Origin: Nitrospirales bacterium
GTDB lineage: Bacteria > Nitrospirota > Nitrospiria > Nitrospirales > UBA8639
DNA length: 7,681 bases
NCBI GenBank assembly: GCA_029261305.1
Contig: JAJDBO010000230.1
Span: 1-7,681, forward strand
Direction of reading: 5' to 3'
The notes beneath the pieces are model-generated. The model was not told where the DNA came from, ran no database searches, and was given only the letters and a program-made list of their open reading frames with translations. Positions 1 through 5,883 of this stretch are shown here, one piece after another (position 1 is the stretch's first letter; the number at the start of each line of letters is the position of its first letter). The position numbers and the translations under genes were made by a program.

Positions 1-93
1 TATAATTCAGGAATCATTATTGACAAATTGGAGGCTGCGGCTGCTCAGTTGGATGAGGATTTTTGGCTAGAGAAGGAGAATGTGAATGGCTGA
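1..93 (+). CDS. C-terminal end of an unidentified protein (5' end outside window)
   Basis: Frame 1 is open from the window edge and stops at TGA 91-93, giving 30 residues. The fragment has an isoleucine run, then an Ala-rich amphipathic stretch (KLEAAAAQLDEDFW) and an acidic tail, and looks like a C-terminal helix of a soluble protein. Of the other plus frames, one stops within the first codons and the other near 70, so this is the only protein-like reading. Its stop lies inside the next gene: the ATG at 86 is 8 bases upstream of the end of this ORF, so the two genes overlap and are probably translationally coupled in one operon. The family cannot be recognised from 30 residues. Confidence 0.6.
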   Translation, partial: YNSGIIIDKLEAAAAQLDEDFWLEKENVNG

Positions 94-841
94 CGGTGAT
101 CGAATAGAACAGCTTTTGTCATCACTTCGTGATGAGAATGAAGGATTGAGAAATCATGCCGCGGCAGGGTTGGGGCAAATCGGAGAATCGGCAATTCCTA
201 AGTTAATTGAATTATTTGAAGATGATGACTTGGTCATACGCGAAGCCGCGACGAGTGCTATGGTGCAAGTCGGGGAGGCAGCGATAGATCCCCTCATTGA
301 GGCCCTTGGCGAGGATGAATGGGCTGTGCGTGAGCAAGCCGCTTCGGCATTGGGAAAGCTAAAAACTCCTCGAGCAGTGGAACCCTTGGTGAAAGCCTTG
401 AAAGATAGAGATGGCGGTGTGCGAACGGCAGCTGTTTGGGCCTTGGAACGGATTGGGGATTCTCGCGCAGTTCCAGGCTTGATTGAATGTTTGATGGATA
501 CGATGTTGAGCGAAGATGTCGCCCGCGTCCTGAAAAAAATCGGTGATGAGCGTGCCACCGATGCCTTGATTGATGGTTTGCAAGGATCCAATTGGATCGT
601 TCGTCGTCATGCCGCAGAAGCACTAGGCAAGATCGGCGACACCAAGGGGTATGGTCCGCTAGTTGAAGCCTTGGTTGATGAGGACTGGCTCGTGCGGCGA
701 AATGCTGTGGAGTCTTTAGCGCGGCTTGGGGATTCACGGGCGATTGACTCGGTGGTTCCCTTACTTGAAGATGAAAATGAAATGGTTCGAGATACGGCCG
801 AAGGTGTTTTGGCAAGCTTGGGGTGGAAGCCTAAGACATGA
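86..841 (+). CDS. HEAT-repeat protein (PBS-lyase-type HEAT repeats), 251 aa
   Basis: The whole protein is a solenoid of about eight HEAT repeats of 29-31 residues, running from about residue 5 to 247. Each has the pattern of a helix ending in L-x-D/E-x-D/E, then V-R-x-x-A-A-x-A-L, then a G-D/E turn. Repeats 6 and 7 keep the classic VRRHAAEALGKIGD / VRRNAVESLARLGD form; repeat 5 (about 127-154) is degenerate and lacks the V-R pair. There is no signal peptide or membrane segment, so it is cytoplasmic. Such solenoids bind proteins; some relatives are phycobilin lyase subunits, but nothing here suggests that chemistry. The ATG at 86 is preceded by AAGGAG (73-78) at 7 bases. The tail GWKPK resembles GYKPK at the end of the next gene. 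Partner and pathway are unknown. Confidence 0.9.
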   Translation: MADGDRIEQLLSSLRDENEGLRNHAAAGLGQIGESAIPKLIELFEDDDLVIREAATSAMVQVGEAAIDPLIEALGEDEWAVREQAASALGKLKTPRAVEPLVKALKDRDGGVRTAAVWALERIGDSRAVPGLIECLMDTMLSEDVARVLKKIGDERATDALIDGLQGSNWIVRRHAAEALGKIGDTKGYGPLVEALVDEDWLVRRNAVESLARLGDSRAIDSVVPLLEDENEMVRDTAEGVLASLGWKPKT

Positions 842-904
842 TAGGGTGATCTATCCATTTGAAAAATAATCGTGAGTATCACAGTTTTTTCAGGAAAAGC
901 AGTT

Positions 905-923
905 CCAAAAAAAGTTTTTTTGG
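905..923. repeat. Perfect A7/T7 inverted repeat in the 5' leader of the second HEAT gene
   Basis: The sequence reads CC-A7-G-T7-GG, a perfect dyad about a single G at 914. It ends 30 bases before the ATG of the next gene. With a realistic three-base loop it would form an 8-bp, mostly A-U hairpin, which is weak. It could be an intrinsically bent or operator-like element or a weak transcriptional pause. No function can be assigned. Confidence 0.35.
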
Positions 924-953
924 GCACCTGAGTATGTAGAAGGAGAAGTATCC

Positions 954-1619
954 ATGGCAGAGCCAGCAAAACTCGTTCAAATAATGCCGAAGACCGTCAA
1001 GCAAGAAGGCTTTAATCTGGTGACCGAAAATGTCACGGCCATCCACATAGAAGAAAAACAAATTGAGATTGAGTTGTTGGCCTATGATGGCAAAACAGTG
1101 CTCCTCGAAGTGTCCGATGAAGCCTTAGAAGATCTTCAGCGGATCAAGCTTGGAGATGGGGCGACTCTGCGAGTGATAGAAGTTGAAGGTAAGCGAGTTG
1201 TCAAACAATTCCGCATTCGTTCGAAAGACCCTAATATCGTCAAAGTTGATGCGGCGTTGATGGATCTTAAGGATACTCACTGGCTGAACAGAAAATATGC
1301 GGTTGAAGTGTTAGGCGAACTCAGATCTGCTGAGGCGGTGGATGAGTTGGTGGTATGTCTCGAAGATGATGTGGGGGATGTCCGCAACCGGGCCTATGAG
1401 TCGTTGATCAAAATCGGGGCACCGTCTGCTACTAAAGTTATCCCATTATTGGTGGCTGAAGACGAAGAGCTTCGTCAAAATGCCACAGAAATTCTTCGAA
1501 AAATTGGAAAGCCTGCTGTGGAACCATTAGCCACAGCGTTAGTTGACGCAGATGCCGGTTTGAAAAAACGAATCATGAAAGTATTGGATCGAATGGGCTA
1601 CAAACCCAAAGAAGCCTAA
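954..1619 (+). CDS. HEAT-repeat protein with beta-rich N-terminal domain, 221 aa
   Basis: Residues 1 to about 95 are rich in alternating hydrophobic residues (IHIEEKQIEIELLAY, TVLLEVS, ATLRVIEVEGKRVVKQFRI) and look like a small beta-barrel or sandwich that I cannot name. From about 97 to 215 there are four HEAT repeats, including DVRNRAYESLIKIG and ELRQNATEILRKIG. The protein has no signal peptide and should be cytoplasmic. The ATG at 954 has AGGAG at 941-945, 8 bases away. The gene follows the first HEAT protein after 112 bases on the same strand and shares its C-terminal tail (GYKPK versus GWKPK), so the two may be paralogues by repeat expansion or loss and may be co-transcribed. A scaffold or regulatory role is inferred, with the N-terminal domain perhaps binding a ligand. 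Confidence 0.88.
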   Translation: MAEPAKLVQIMPKTVKQEGFNLVTENVTAIHIEEKQIEIELLAYDGKTVLLEVSDEALEDLQRIKLGDGATLRVIEVEGKRVVKQFRIRSKDPNIVKVDAALMDLKDTHWLNRKYAVEVLGELRSAEAVDELVVCLEDDVGDVRNRAYESLIKIGAPSATKVIPLLVAEDEELRQNATEILRKIGKPAVEPLATALVDADAGLKKRIMKVLDRMGYKPKEA

Positions 1620-1675
1620 TACCGTATCGTCGCGAGTTGCCCATAGAGATGAAATAAGAGAAGGGGAAGAAATGG

Positions 1676-1715
1676 GTGAAGGGTAACCAATCATTTGAGA
1701 TTCATTACCCTTCAC
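1676..1715. terminator. Bidirectional hairpin terminator between convergent genes
   Basis: An 11-bp perfect stem, GTGAAGGGTAA (1676-1686) with TTACCCTTCAC (1705-1715), encloses an 18-base loop. Within the loop AATC (1689-1692) can pair with GATT (1699-1702) and extend the structure. On the plus strand it is followed by ACACTTTT, a short T tract. The element sits between the stop of the second HEAT gene (1619, plus) and the stop of ugd (1732, minus), where a shared terminator is expected. The T tract is short, so efficiency is uncertain. Confidence 0.7.
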
Positions 1716-1731
1716 ACTTTTAAGTAAATTC

Positions 1732-3063
1732 TTATGACTGTTTGAGAGGGTTCACTCCCGCCGAAGGCCGCCCTACCGAAACATGGTAGAATCCTTTTTC
1801 CGACACTCGAGCCGGGTCGTACACATTTCGAAGATCAATCAAGATCGGAGCCCGCAACAGGGTTTTCATTTGATCTAAGTCTAAGTTTCTGAATTGATTC
1901 CACTCAGTGGCCAGGACAATAGCGTCAGCCCCGTTTGCTGCATCATAGGCATCTTCGCACCCAACAAGCCCCGGGTGACGCTTTATCGCTTCTTTTTGGC
2001 CTTCTGGGTCATGTGCGCGTATAGTACAGCCTTCCTTCATCAGATGTTCTGCAATCATCAGTGCTGGCGAATCTCGTAAATCATCGGTGTTGGGTTTAAA
2101 CGATAATCCCAACAGGGCGATCGTTTTCCCTTGCACGCCATCAAGGGTGTCTCGGATCTTATCAACCATCCGGCCTCCTTGTTGTTCATTTACGCGTTTG
2201 GTCGTCGCAGCCAACTTCATTTCATAGCCAGCCTGTTCACCAATATGAACGAGGGCAGCAGTATCCTTCCCAAAACACGATCCACCATACCCTGGTCCTG
2301 CGTGCAAAAACTTCGATCCAATCCGTTTATCTAAGCCCATGGCTTTGGCCACGACTTGTACATTGGCATCAACTGATTCGCACAGGTTGGCCACTTCATT
2401 GATAAAGGAAATTTTTGTGGCTAAGAATACATTTGAAGCATATTTGATCATTTCAGCCGTGGGCACGTTGGTGACAACGACAGGCGCTTCGATCAAATAT
2501 AATGGGCGATACAAATCTTTCATAATGGCTGCAGCATGATCGCTATCCACACCAATGACGACGCGATCTGGCCGCATGAAATCTCCGATGGCCGATCCTT
2601 CCCGTAAAAATTCAGGATTCGATGCCACATCAAAATTAATTGGAGAGGGTTGGTTGCTCTGGATAAGCTCTCGCACACGTTTCGCCGTCCCAACAGGTAC
2701 GGTTGATTTTGTCACGACGACCTTATACCCAGTCATACGGCTACCAATACTTCGTGCCACTTCATCCACGTACGACAAATCAGCGGAACCGTCTGGCCTT
2801 GAGGGAGTACCGACGGCAATAAAGATGACCAATGCTGTATCTAACGCGGCATTTAAATCAGTGGTAAATTTCAGGTTTCCTGATTTTCGACCCTTGGCGA
2901 CCAGTTCGGCCAAACCGGGTTCGTAAAATGGTACTTCCCCATTTTCCAACATTTCGATCCGTGTTGGATCCACATCCATGCATGTGACGCTTAGCCCAAA
3001 TTCTGCGAAGCACGCTCCTGTGACTAATCCAACATACCCCGTTCCTAGTACGCTAATGTGCAT
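1732..3063 (-). CDS. ugd: UDP-glucose 6-dehydrogenase, 443 aa
   Basis: This enzyme oxidises UDP-glucose to UDP-glucuronate with two NAD+, feeding capsule, exopolysaccharide or lipopolysaccharide sugar synthesis in the cytoplasm. The N-terminal Rossmann fold shows GTGYVG at 7-12 and an acidic MDVD at 29-32. The catalytic region has NPEFLREG (149-156), Lys207 in EMIKYASNV and the nucleophile Cys263 in GGSCFGKD, with Asp267 following. The C-terminal UDP-binding domain includes LGLSFKPNTDDLRDSPA (318-334) and TEWNQF. The length is typical and all key residues are present, so it should be active. The ATG at 3063 is preceded by AGAGG 5 bases upstream. No sugar-pathway neighbour is seen, so it appears to be a single transcription unit. 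Codon use looks like that of its neighbours. Confidence 0.97.
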   Translation of the reverse strand: MHISVLGTGYVGLVTGACFAEFGLSVTCMDVDPTRIEMLENGEVPFYEPGLAELVAKGRKSGNLKFTTDLNAALDTALVIFIAVGTPSRPDGSADLSYVDEVARSIGSRMTGYKVVVTKSTVPVGTAKRVRELIQSNQPSPINFDVASNPEFLREGSAIGDFMRPDRVVIGVDSDHAAAIMKDLYRPLYLIEAPVVVTNVPTAEMIKYASNVFLATKISFINEVANLCESVDANVQVVAKAMGLDKRIGSKFLHAGPGYGGSCFGKDTAALVHIGEQAGYEMKLAATTKRVNEQQGGRMVDKIRDTLDGVQGKTIALLGLSFKPNTDDLRDSPALMIAEHLMKEGCTIRAHDPEGQKEAIKRHPGLVGCEDAYDAANGADAIVLATEWNQFRNLDLDQMKTLLRAPILIDLRNVYDPARVSEKGFYHVSVGRPSAGVNPLKQS

Positions 3064-3286
3064 GGCTACCTCTTTAGGTGAGAAAAATGAAAGAATCTAC
3101 AAATCTGAAAAAGTACAATAATCGTCAGGTTCTCATTCAGATTCTGTTAAGTCAATGCTCGTGTGGGTGTAACTCGATACCATCTAGTAGATCGGTCTCA
3201 AGGCGGCCATTCTTTAGGGAAGGGATATCTATCGACAATAACAGCCTAAAATTAAACAGTTTCTTAAAAAAGGTTCTACGATTGGC
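3064..3286. other. Intergenic region between divergent ugd and tRNA-Gly
   Basis: This AT-rich stretch holds the upstream region of ugd (minus) and leads into the tRNA promoter. On the minus strand TTGACT occurs at 3155-3150 but has no convincing -10 box at normal spacing, so I do not call a ugd promoter. A 70-codon open frame (3078-3290) crosses it but has no recognisable domain and an unconvincing composition. I see no RNA gene or repeat in it. Confidence 0.5.
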
Positions 3287-3316
3287 TTGACACGGTATTA
3301 TTACGGAAACTAGAAT
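3287..3316 (+). promoter_or_regulatory. Sigma-70 type promoter for tRNA-Gly
   Basis: A perfect -35 box TTGACA (3287-3292) is followed after 18 bases by TAGAAT (3311-3316), one mismatch from the -10 consensus. Transcription would start near 3323, about 18 bases before the mature tRNA 5' end. This near-consensus arrangement is what a stable-RNA gene needs. Confidence 0.8.
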
Positions 3317-3340
3317 TGAAATCTACCTGTTTTCTGGAGA

Positions 3341-3415
3341 GCGGGAATAGCTCAGTGGTAGAGCATCGCCTTGCCAAGGCGAGGGTCGAGGGTTCAAATC
3401 CCTTTTCCCGCTCCA
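3341..3415 (+). tRNA. tRNA-Gly (anticodon GCC)
   Basis: A complete cloverleaf can be drawn by hand. The acceptor stem is GCGGGAA with UUCCCGC, the D stem GCUC/GAGC with loop AGUGGUA, and the anticodon stem UCGCC/GGCGA with loop UUGCCAA. The T stem is GAGGG/CCCUU with loop UUCAAAU. The anticodon GCC is at 3373-3375 and reads glycine codons GGC and GGU. The discriminator base is U and the CCA end (3413-3415) is encoded. The T loop has UUCA where UUCG is commoner, which is tolerated. The gene stands alone behind its own promoter. Its 3' half is partly duplicated downstream (3594-3630) and, inverted, at 3472-3488. Confidence 0.97.
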
Positions 3416-3471
3416 ATTTCCCTACTTCTTTTTCAACTACATAAATTCGGTCATGAGCTAGAAAATTATCT

Positions 3472-3607
3472 GGATTTGAACCCTCGACTAGGGGTTTCGA
3501 AGGGGATGTTTCCCCTTCGTGGGGAGCATGCGAGGGGGCTGGCCCCCTCTGCAGGAGCTGGCGAGGCCGTTGTTGGGTCGAGCCTGCGACGGAGAGGGTT
3601 CAAATAC
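3472..3607. repeat. MITE-like or REP-like hairpin element with tRNA T-arm termini
   Basis: The left end, 3472-3488, is a perfect 17-base inverted copy of tRNA-Gly 3385-3401 (T-arm). The right end, from 3594, is a direct copy. The segment therefore has terminal inverted repeats, ATTTGAACCCTC (3474-3485) and GAGGGTTCAAAT (3594-3605). The core holds two strong hairpins, CGAAGGGGA/TCCCCTTCG (3498-3519, 4-base loop) and GAGGGGGC/GCCCCCTC (3532-3549), and a weaker one, GTCG/CGAC (3577-3590). It is more G-rich than its surroundings. No convincing protein is encoded. This is the architecture of a small non-autonomous repeat, but that it is mobile or dispersed is inference, since only one copy is in view. 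Confidence 0.55.
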
Positions 3608-3630
3608 CTTTTCCCGCTTCAAATTTCCCT
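3594..3630 (+). repeat. Partial direct duplicate of the tRNA-Gly 3' end and flank
   Basis: These 37 bases align with tRNA-Gly 3388-3423, including eight bases beyond the CCA end. There are two substitutions (C to A at 3606, C to T at 3619) and one inserted A. The CCA end is altered and the 5' half of the tRNA is missing, so it cannot be functional. Upstream, GGGTCGAG (3575-3582) also matches the tRNA variable region (3383-3390), separated from the rest by 14 extra bases. It could be an old attachment-site duplicate from integration at the tRNA, or the end of the hairpin element. Confidence 0.75.
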
Positions 3631-3669
3631 TCTGACACTTTAATCCCTAAATTTATAGTCTTCAGAGCC

Positions 3670-4047
3670 TTATCGCTTCTTTTGTTGGATCTGTGTGTGC
3701 TGTTTCAATATTTTGGAGTTTTGAATAAAGGTATTGCCTCTTCCAAATTTGGAGGCCTTTTGGAAATGCTTGGCTGCCTGCTCGGACTTGCCCAGGCGAT
3801 TGTAGGTTAATGCCAAATTGTAATGGGCAACACCAGACCGTGGATTCTTCGCTAAGGCCTGCTGAAACTGAGACATGGCCTTAGTCAAATTTCCTTGATT
3901 AAATTGATTGACCCCATTGTTCACCGCCTCTGCACCTTTCGTTCCAGACAAGGGCTTAATGGCTTGGGCCATGGCTATGATACTGTGCGGGCTACTTATT
4001 GCCAAAAATAGGATGCCGACGGTGATGTACTTAGGGATACTGTTCAT
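3670..4047 (-). CDS. Small exported TPR-repeat protein, 125 aa
   Basis: The first 29 residues form a signal peptide: Lys6, a hydrophobic core (ITVGILFLAI) and AxA cleavage options at A25-M-A27 or A27-Q-A29. The mature part has two tetratricopeptide repeats, about 40-69 (NQFNQGNLTKAMSQFQQALAKNP) and 72-105 (AHYNLALTYNRLGKSEQAAKHF), and a basic, Gln/Lys-rich tail. It should be periplasmic, or outer-membrane associated through a partner; no lipobox cysteine is present. TPRs bind proteins and two repeats are few, so it may be an adaptor or oligomerise. AGGAGA lies 5 bases before the ATG, within a GAGGAGAAGAGGAGAA stretch. The gene is divergent from the small gene at 4229 and has no operon partner in view. 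A specific role cannot be assigned. Confidence 0.85.
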   Translation of the reverse strand: MNSIPKYITVGILFLAISSPHSIIAMAQAIKPLSGTKGAEAVNNGVNQFNQGNLTKAMSQFQQALAKNPRSGVAHYNLALTYNRLGKSEQAAKHFQKASKFGRGNTFIQNSKILKQHTQIQQKKR

Positions 4048-4228
4048 AAGGTTCTCCTCTTCTCCTCATCATGTCGGGTCTCCAGGGCCAATTATTAAGA
4101 TTTCATTTGCTGGAAGGGGTATGGAGGCGATATTAGAACGGTGTGATTTTGGTAGTTTGGGGCCTTCTCACATTTAGTCTTCAGAAAAGAATCCCGAAAA
4201 CGACCGTAGGAGCAAATTGGAGTCTTCG

Positions 4229-4396
4229 ATGAATATTTCCGAATCAGTCGAGAGCAGCCCGGCACTCATTCTCCTGCAAAGCACAATTCAGGCCGTCAAC
4301 TTGTCTACTCCCCGAGTCCAGCAATTACGTGATTCGGTGGATATCTCAGACGCAGGCAAGCAAATGGCGAAGGCCATTGCCAGTTCTCATTCATAA
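4229..4396 (+). CDS. Small hypothetical protein, 55 aa
   Basis: An ATG at 4229 with GGAG (4219-4222) 6 bases upstream opens a 55-codon frame ending in TAA (4394-4396). It lies in an otherwise empty gap, divergent from the TPR gene and convergent with the methyltransferase-like gene, whose stop is 22 bases further on. The product is soluble and acidic at the N terminus (MNISESVESSPALILL), then has VNLSTPRVQQLRDSVDISDAGKQ in two parts and an Ala-rich helical end. Phrases such as D-x-V-D-I-S-D-A-G-K recall short disordered segments in FlgM-like anti-sigma factors, but the resemblance is too weak for a family call and no flagellar gene is nearby. The good ribosome binding site and placement favour a real gene. 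Confidence 0.55.
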   Translation: MNISESVESSPALILLQSTIQAVNLSTPRVQQLRDSVDISDAGKQMAKAIASSHS

Positions 4397-4418
4397 GACC
4401 AAACTTTACTTAAGAATT

Positions 4419-5768
4419 TTACTCTGCAGGTACGAGAATAAGGCACCAGGGTGGTGTCTCTTCCGTCATTTGAGAGAATTGCCGAGCGGTAAAGCTGGCA
4501 GGCATTTCTGAAAACACCGCACCACGTCGAACTTCTACATGACGAAACCGAAATCCAGATGACCCTCGAGGGGAAGGTGTTAACATATGTGGCAACTGAA
4601 TTCTTAAGGGAGTGATCTGCGATAAGGAGCAACGTTCGCCCTCCTTCAATGAAGAAAGCGAGTCATGAACGTCTTTGAAAATGTCTGGGATATTCCCTTC
4701 AGTAAAAACGACATTGGAAGGACGCATAGATTCATTCTCAACAAGCTGGGCCAGGATTTCCCAAAACACTTCGCCATCAATCGCTGAGAGGATGCAGAGC
4801 TGTCCTCGCCTCGCGACAAGGTCTAAGAGTGCAAGCGGACCGCGAATGGCAAACTTCCAGGATGGAAAGGTGAGTGTTCGACCTCGATGCTTCACCTCCA
4901 AGGCCTCTTCCCCGTGGACCCGAACATTTTCAAACTCGCCCTTAGTCCGTGTTAAATGTTCTTGAATGGTACGCTGGGATAAGCGCGTTGGTTCAAAAGC
5001 AAATGTCGGGGTGGCTGGTGCATGACATGTCACGATGGAATACGACTTCAGGAGTTCACGAGGCGTGAAAAGATCCAACATGTCCTTGGCACCCCAAAAT
5101 CGACAGGTCAGCTGCTCGCGAGCATATTGAGAAAATCGAGTCAGGCGGTCCTGATTCGCATGGTATACCCCCCCAAATTGGGAGCCAGGTTGAAGACGAT
5201 CGAGGGCATGGAGTGTGAAAGATTTTCCTGCATTCTGGATTTTGGGGAAGACTTGATCGAGTAATTCTTCTTCAAAAGATAAATCCCCTGCGCCTAGGTC
5301 CAACAAGGAAGGGTGATCAACTTCGAGTAGCCAATCGTAGGGATTGGAGTGGGACTGAACGAACGTTTCGAGTGCCTGGGAGTCAAAATTGGAATCACTT
5401 GGACTTTCCCGGTGGACTACATAGAAATAGAGGCACAGGGCTCGAAGGGCCTTGGTGGGTGGAAATCCTGTTAACTCTTTCAGCGAGTTTGCGTTTCCCA
5501 CCTTCTTGGGTGAGGTGGCTTCTTGGGGCTTAATGGCAGTCAGTAACGCATCCTGAATTGAAGGCAGACACTGACTATCTCGAATCCGTCCGGCCAATAG
5601 TTGCAGCGTGGCTTCAAGGGAATTTGCCTCAAGGAGTTTCCGTGTCAATTCCCAACCGACGGCGTCTTCATGTTTCGCCTGTTTCACTTGGTGTCGGAAT
5701 TGGCTTAACGCATCTGGGTCCAAAGCTTTACCAGAATTCTGGGTTTGAGGGAGAGAGTCAGGTGCCAC
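4419..5768 (-). CDS. Putative SAM-dependent methyltransferase-like protein, 449 aa
   Basis: Residues 155-166 (LLDLGAGDLSFE) match motif I of class I SAM-dependent methyltransferases, the glycine-rich SAM-binding loop. A plausible acidic residue of motif II is Asp190 (HALDRLQPG), and SIVTCHAP (244-251) fits the motif IV strand. The N-terminal 150 residues are helical and the C-terminal part (about 300-449) is mixed. I do not recognise the overall architecture, so the substrate is unknown and the catalytic claim rests on one good motif. There is no signal peptide or membrane span. The start is GTG (5766-5768); an in-frame TAG four codons upstream rules out a longer form, and the Shine-Dalgarno sequence is poor. 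The first internal ATG is far downstream. The gene is divergent from the ChaN-like gene, with about 84 bases between starts. Confidence 0.8.
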   Translation of the reverse strand: MAPDSLPQTQNSGKALDPDALSQFRHQVKQAKHEDAVGWELTRKLLEANSLEATLQLLAGRIRDSQCLPSIQDALLTAIKPQEATSPKKVGNANSLKELTGFPPTKALRALCLYFYVVHRESPSDSNFDSQALETFVQSHSNPYDWLLEVDHPSLLDLGAGDLSFEEELLDQVFPKIQNAGKSFTLHALDRLQPGSQFGGVYHANQDRLTRFSQYAREQLTCRFWGAKDMLDLFTPRELLKSYSIVTCHAPATPTFAFEPTRLSQRTIQEHLTRTKGEFENVRVHGEEALEVKHRGRTLTFPSWKFAIRGPLALLDLVARRGQLCILSAIDGEVFWEILAQLVENESMRPSNVVFTEGNIPDIFKDVHDSLSSLKEGERCSLSQITPLRIQLPHMLTPSPRGSSGFRFRHVEVRRGAVFSEMPASFTARQFSQMTEETPPWCLILVPAE

Positions 5769-5841
5769 TCTTGGAGCCTATCGATCAATCTGATTGTGCG
5801 TCAAGCGCGCTGTAGCACTGGGTTGCGGCGGTGGAGGCTCT

Positions 5842-5883
5842 ATGCTACACACATGGCCATGTGGCACTCGATTCCTAGAATGA
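5842..5883 (+). CDS. Possible 13-codon leader ORF at the ChaN-like gene
   Basis: An ATG at 5842 lies 4 bases after GGAGG (5833-5837), the only strong ribosome binding site in this stretch. The ORF reads MLHTWPCGTRFLE and stops at TGA 5881-5883, which overlaps the ATG at 5880 of the lipoprotein frame in a classic ATGA arrangement. This would fit translational coupling or an upstream control peptide. It may equally be chance, with the GGAGG serving the ATG at 5853 at an unusually long 15-base spacing. Confidence 0.3.
   Translation: MLHTWPCGTRFLE

Noticed and set aside
872..890. GTGA-GTA-TCAC hairpin followed by T6, as a terminator or CRP-like site
   Set aside because: The stem is only 4 bp, and the spacing between half-sites does not match the TGTGA-N6-TCACA consensus.
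3078..3290. 70-codon ORF between ugd and the tRNA promoter, with an ATG at 3087
   Set aside because: No domain, an unlikely composition (Cys/Ser/Arg-rich middle), and its stop falls inside the tRNA -35 box. It occupies the ugd upstream region, and chance is the simpler reading.
3371..3643. 90-codon ORF running from within the tRNA through the hairpin element
   Set aside because: It overlaps the tRNA anticodon arm and is made of repeat sequence, so the open frame is a by-product of the G-rich hairpins.
4048..4228. Promoters for the TPR gene and the 55-aa gene
   Set aside because: AT-rich hexamers exist, but none pairs with a credible -35 box at proper spacing on either strand.
5745..5852. 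Longer N terminus for the ChaN-like protein
   Set aside because: It would overlap the start of the divergent methyltransferase-like gene and put about 36 Arg-rich residues before the signal peptide.
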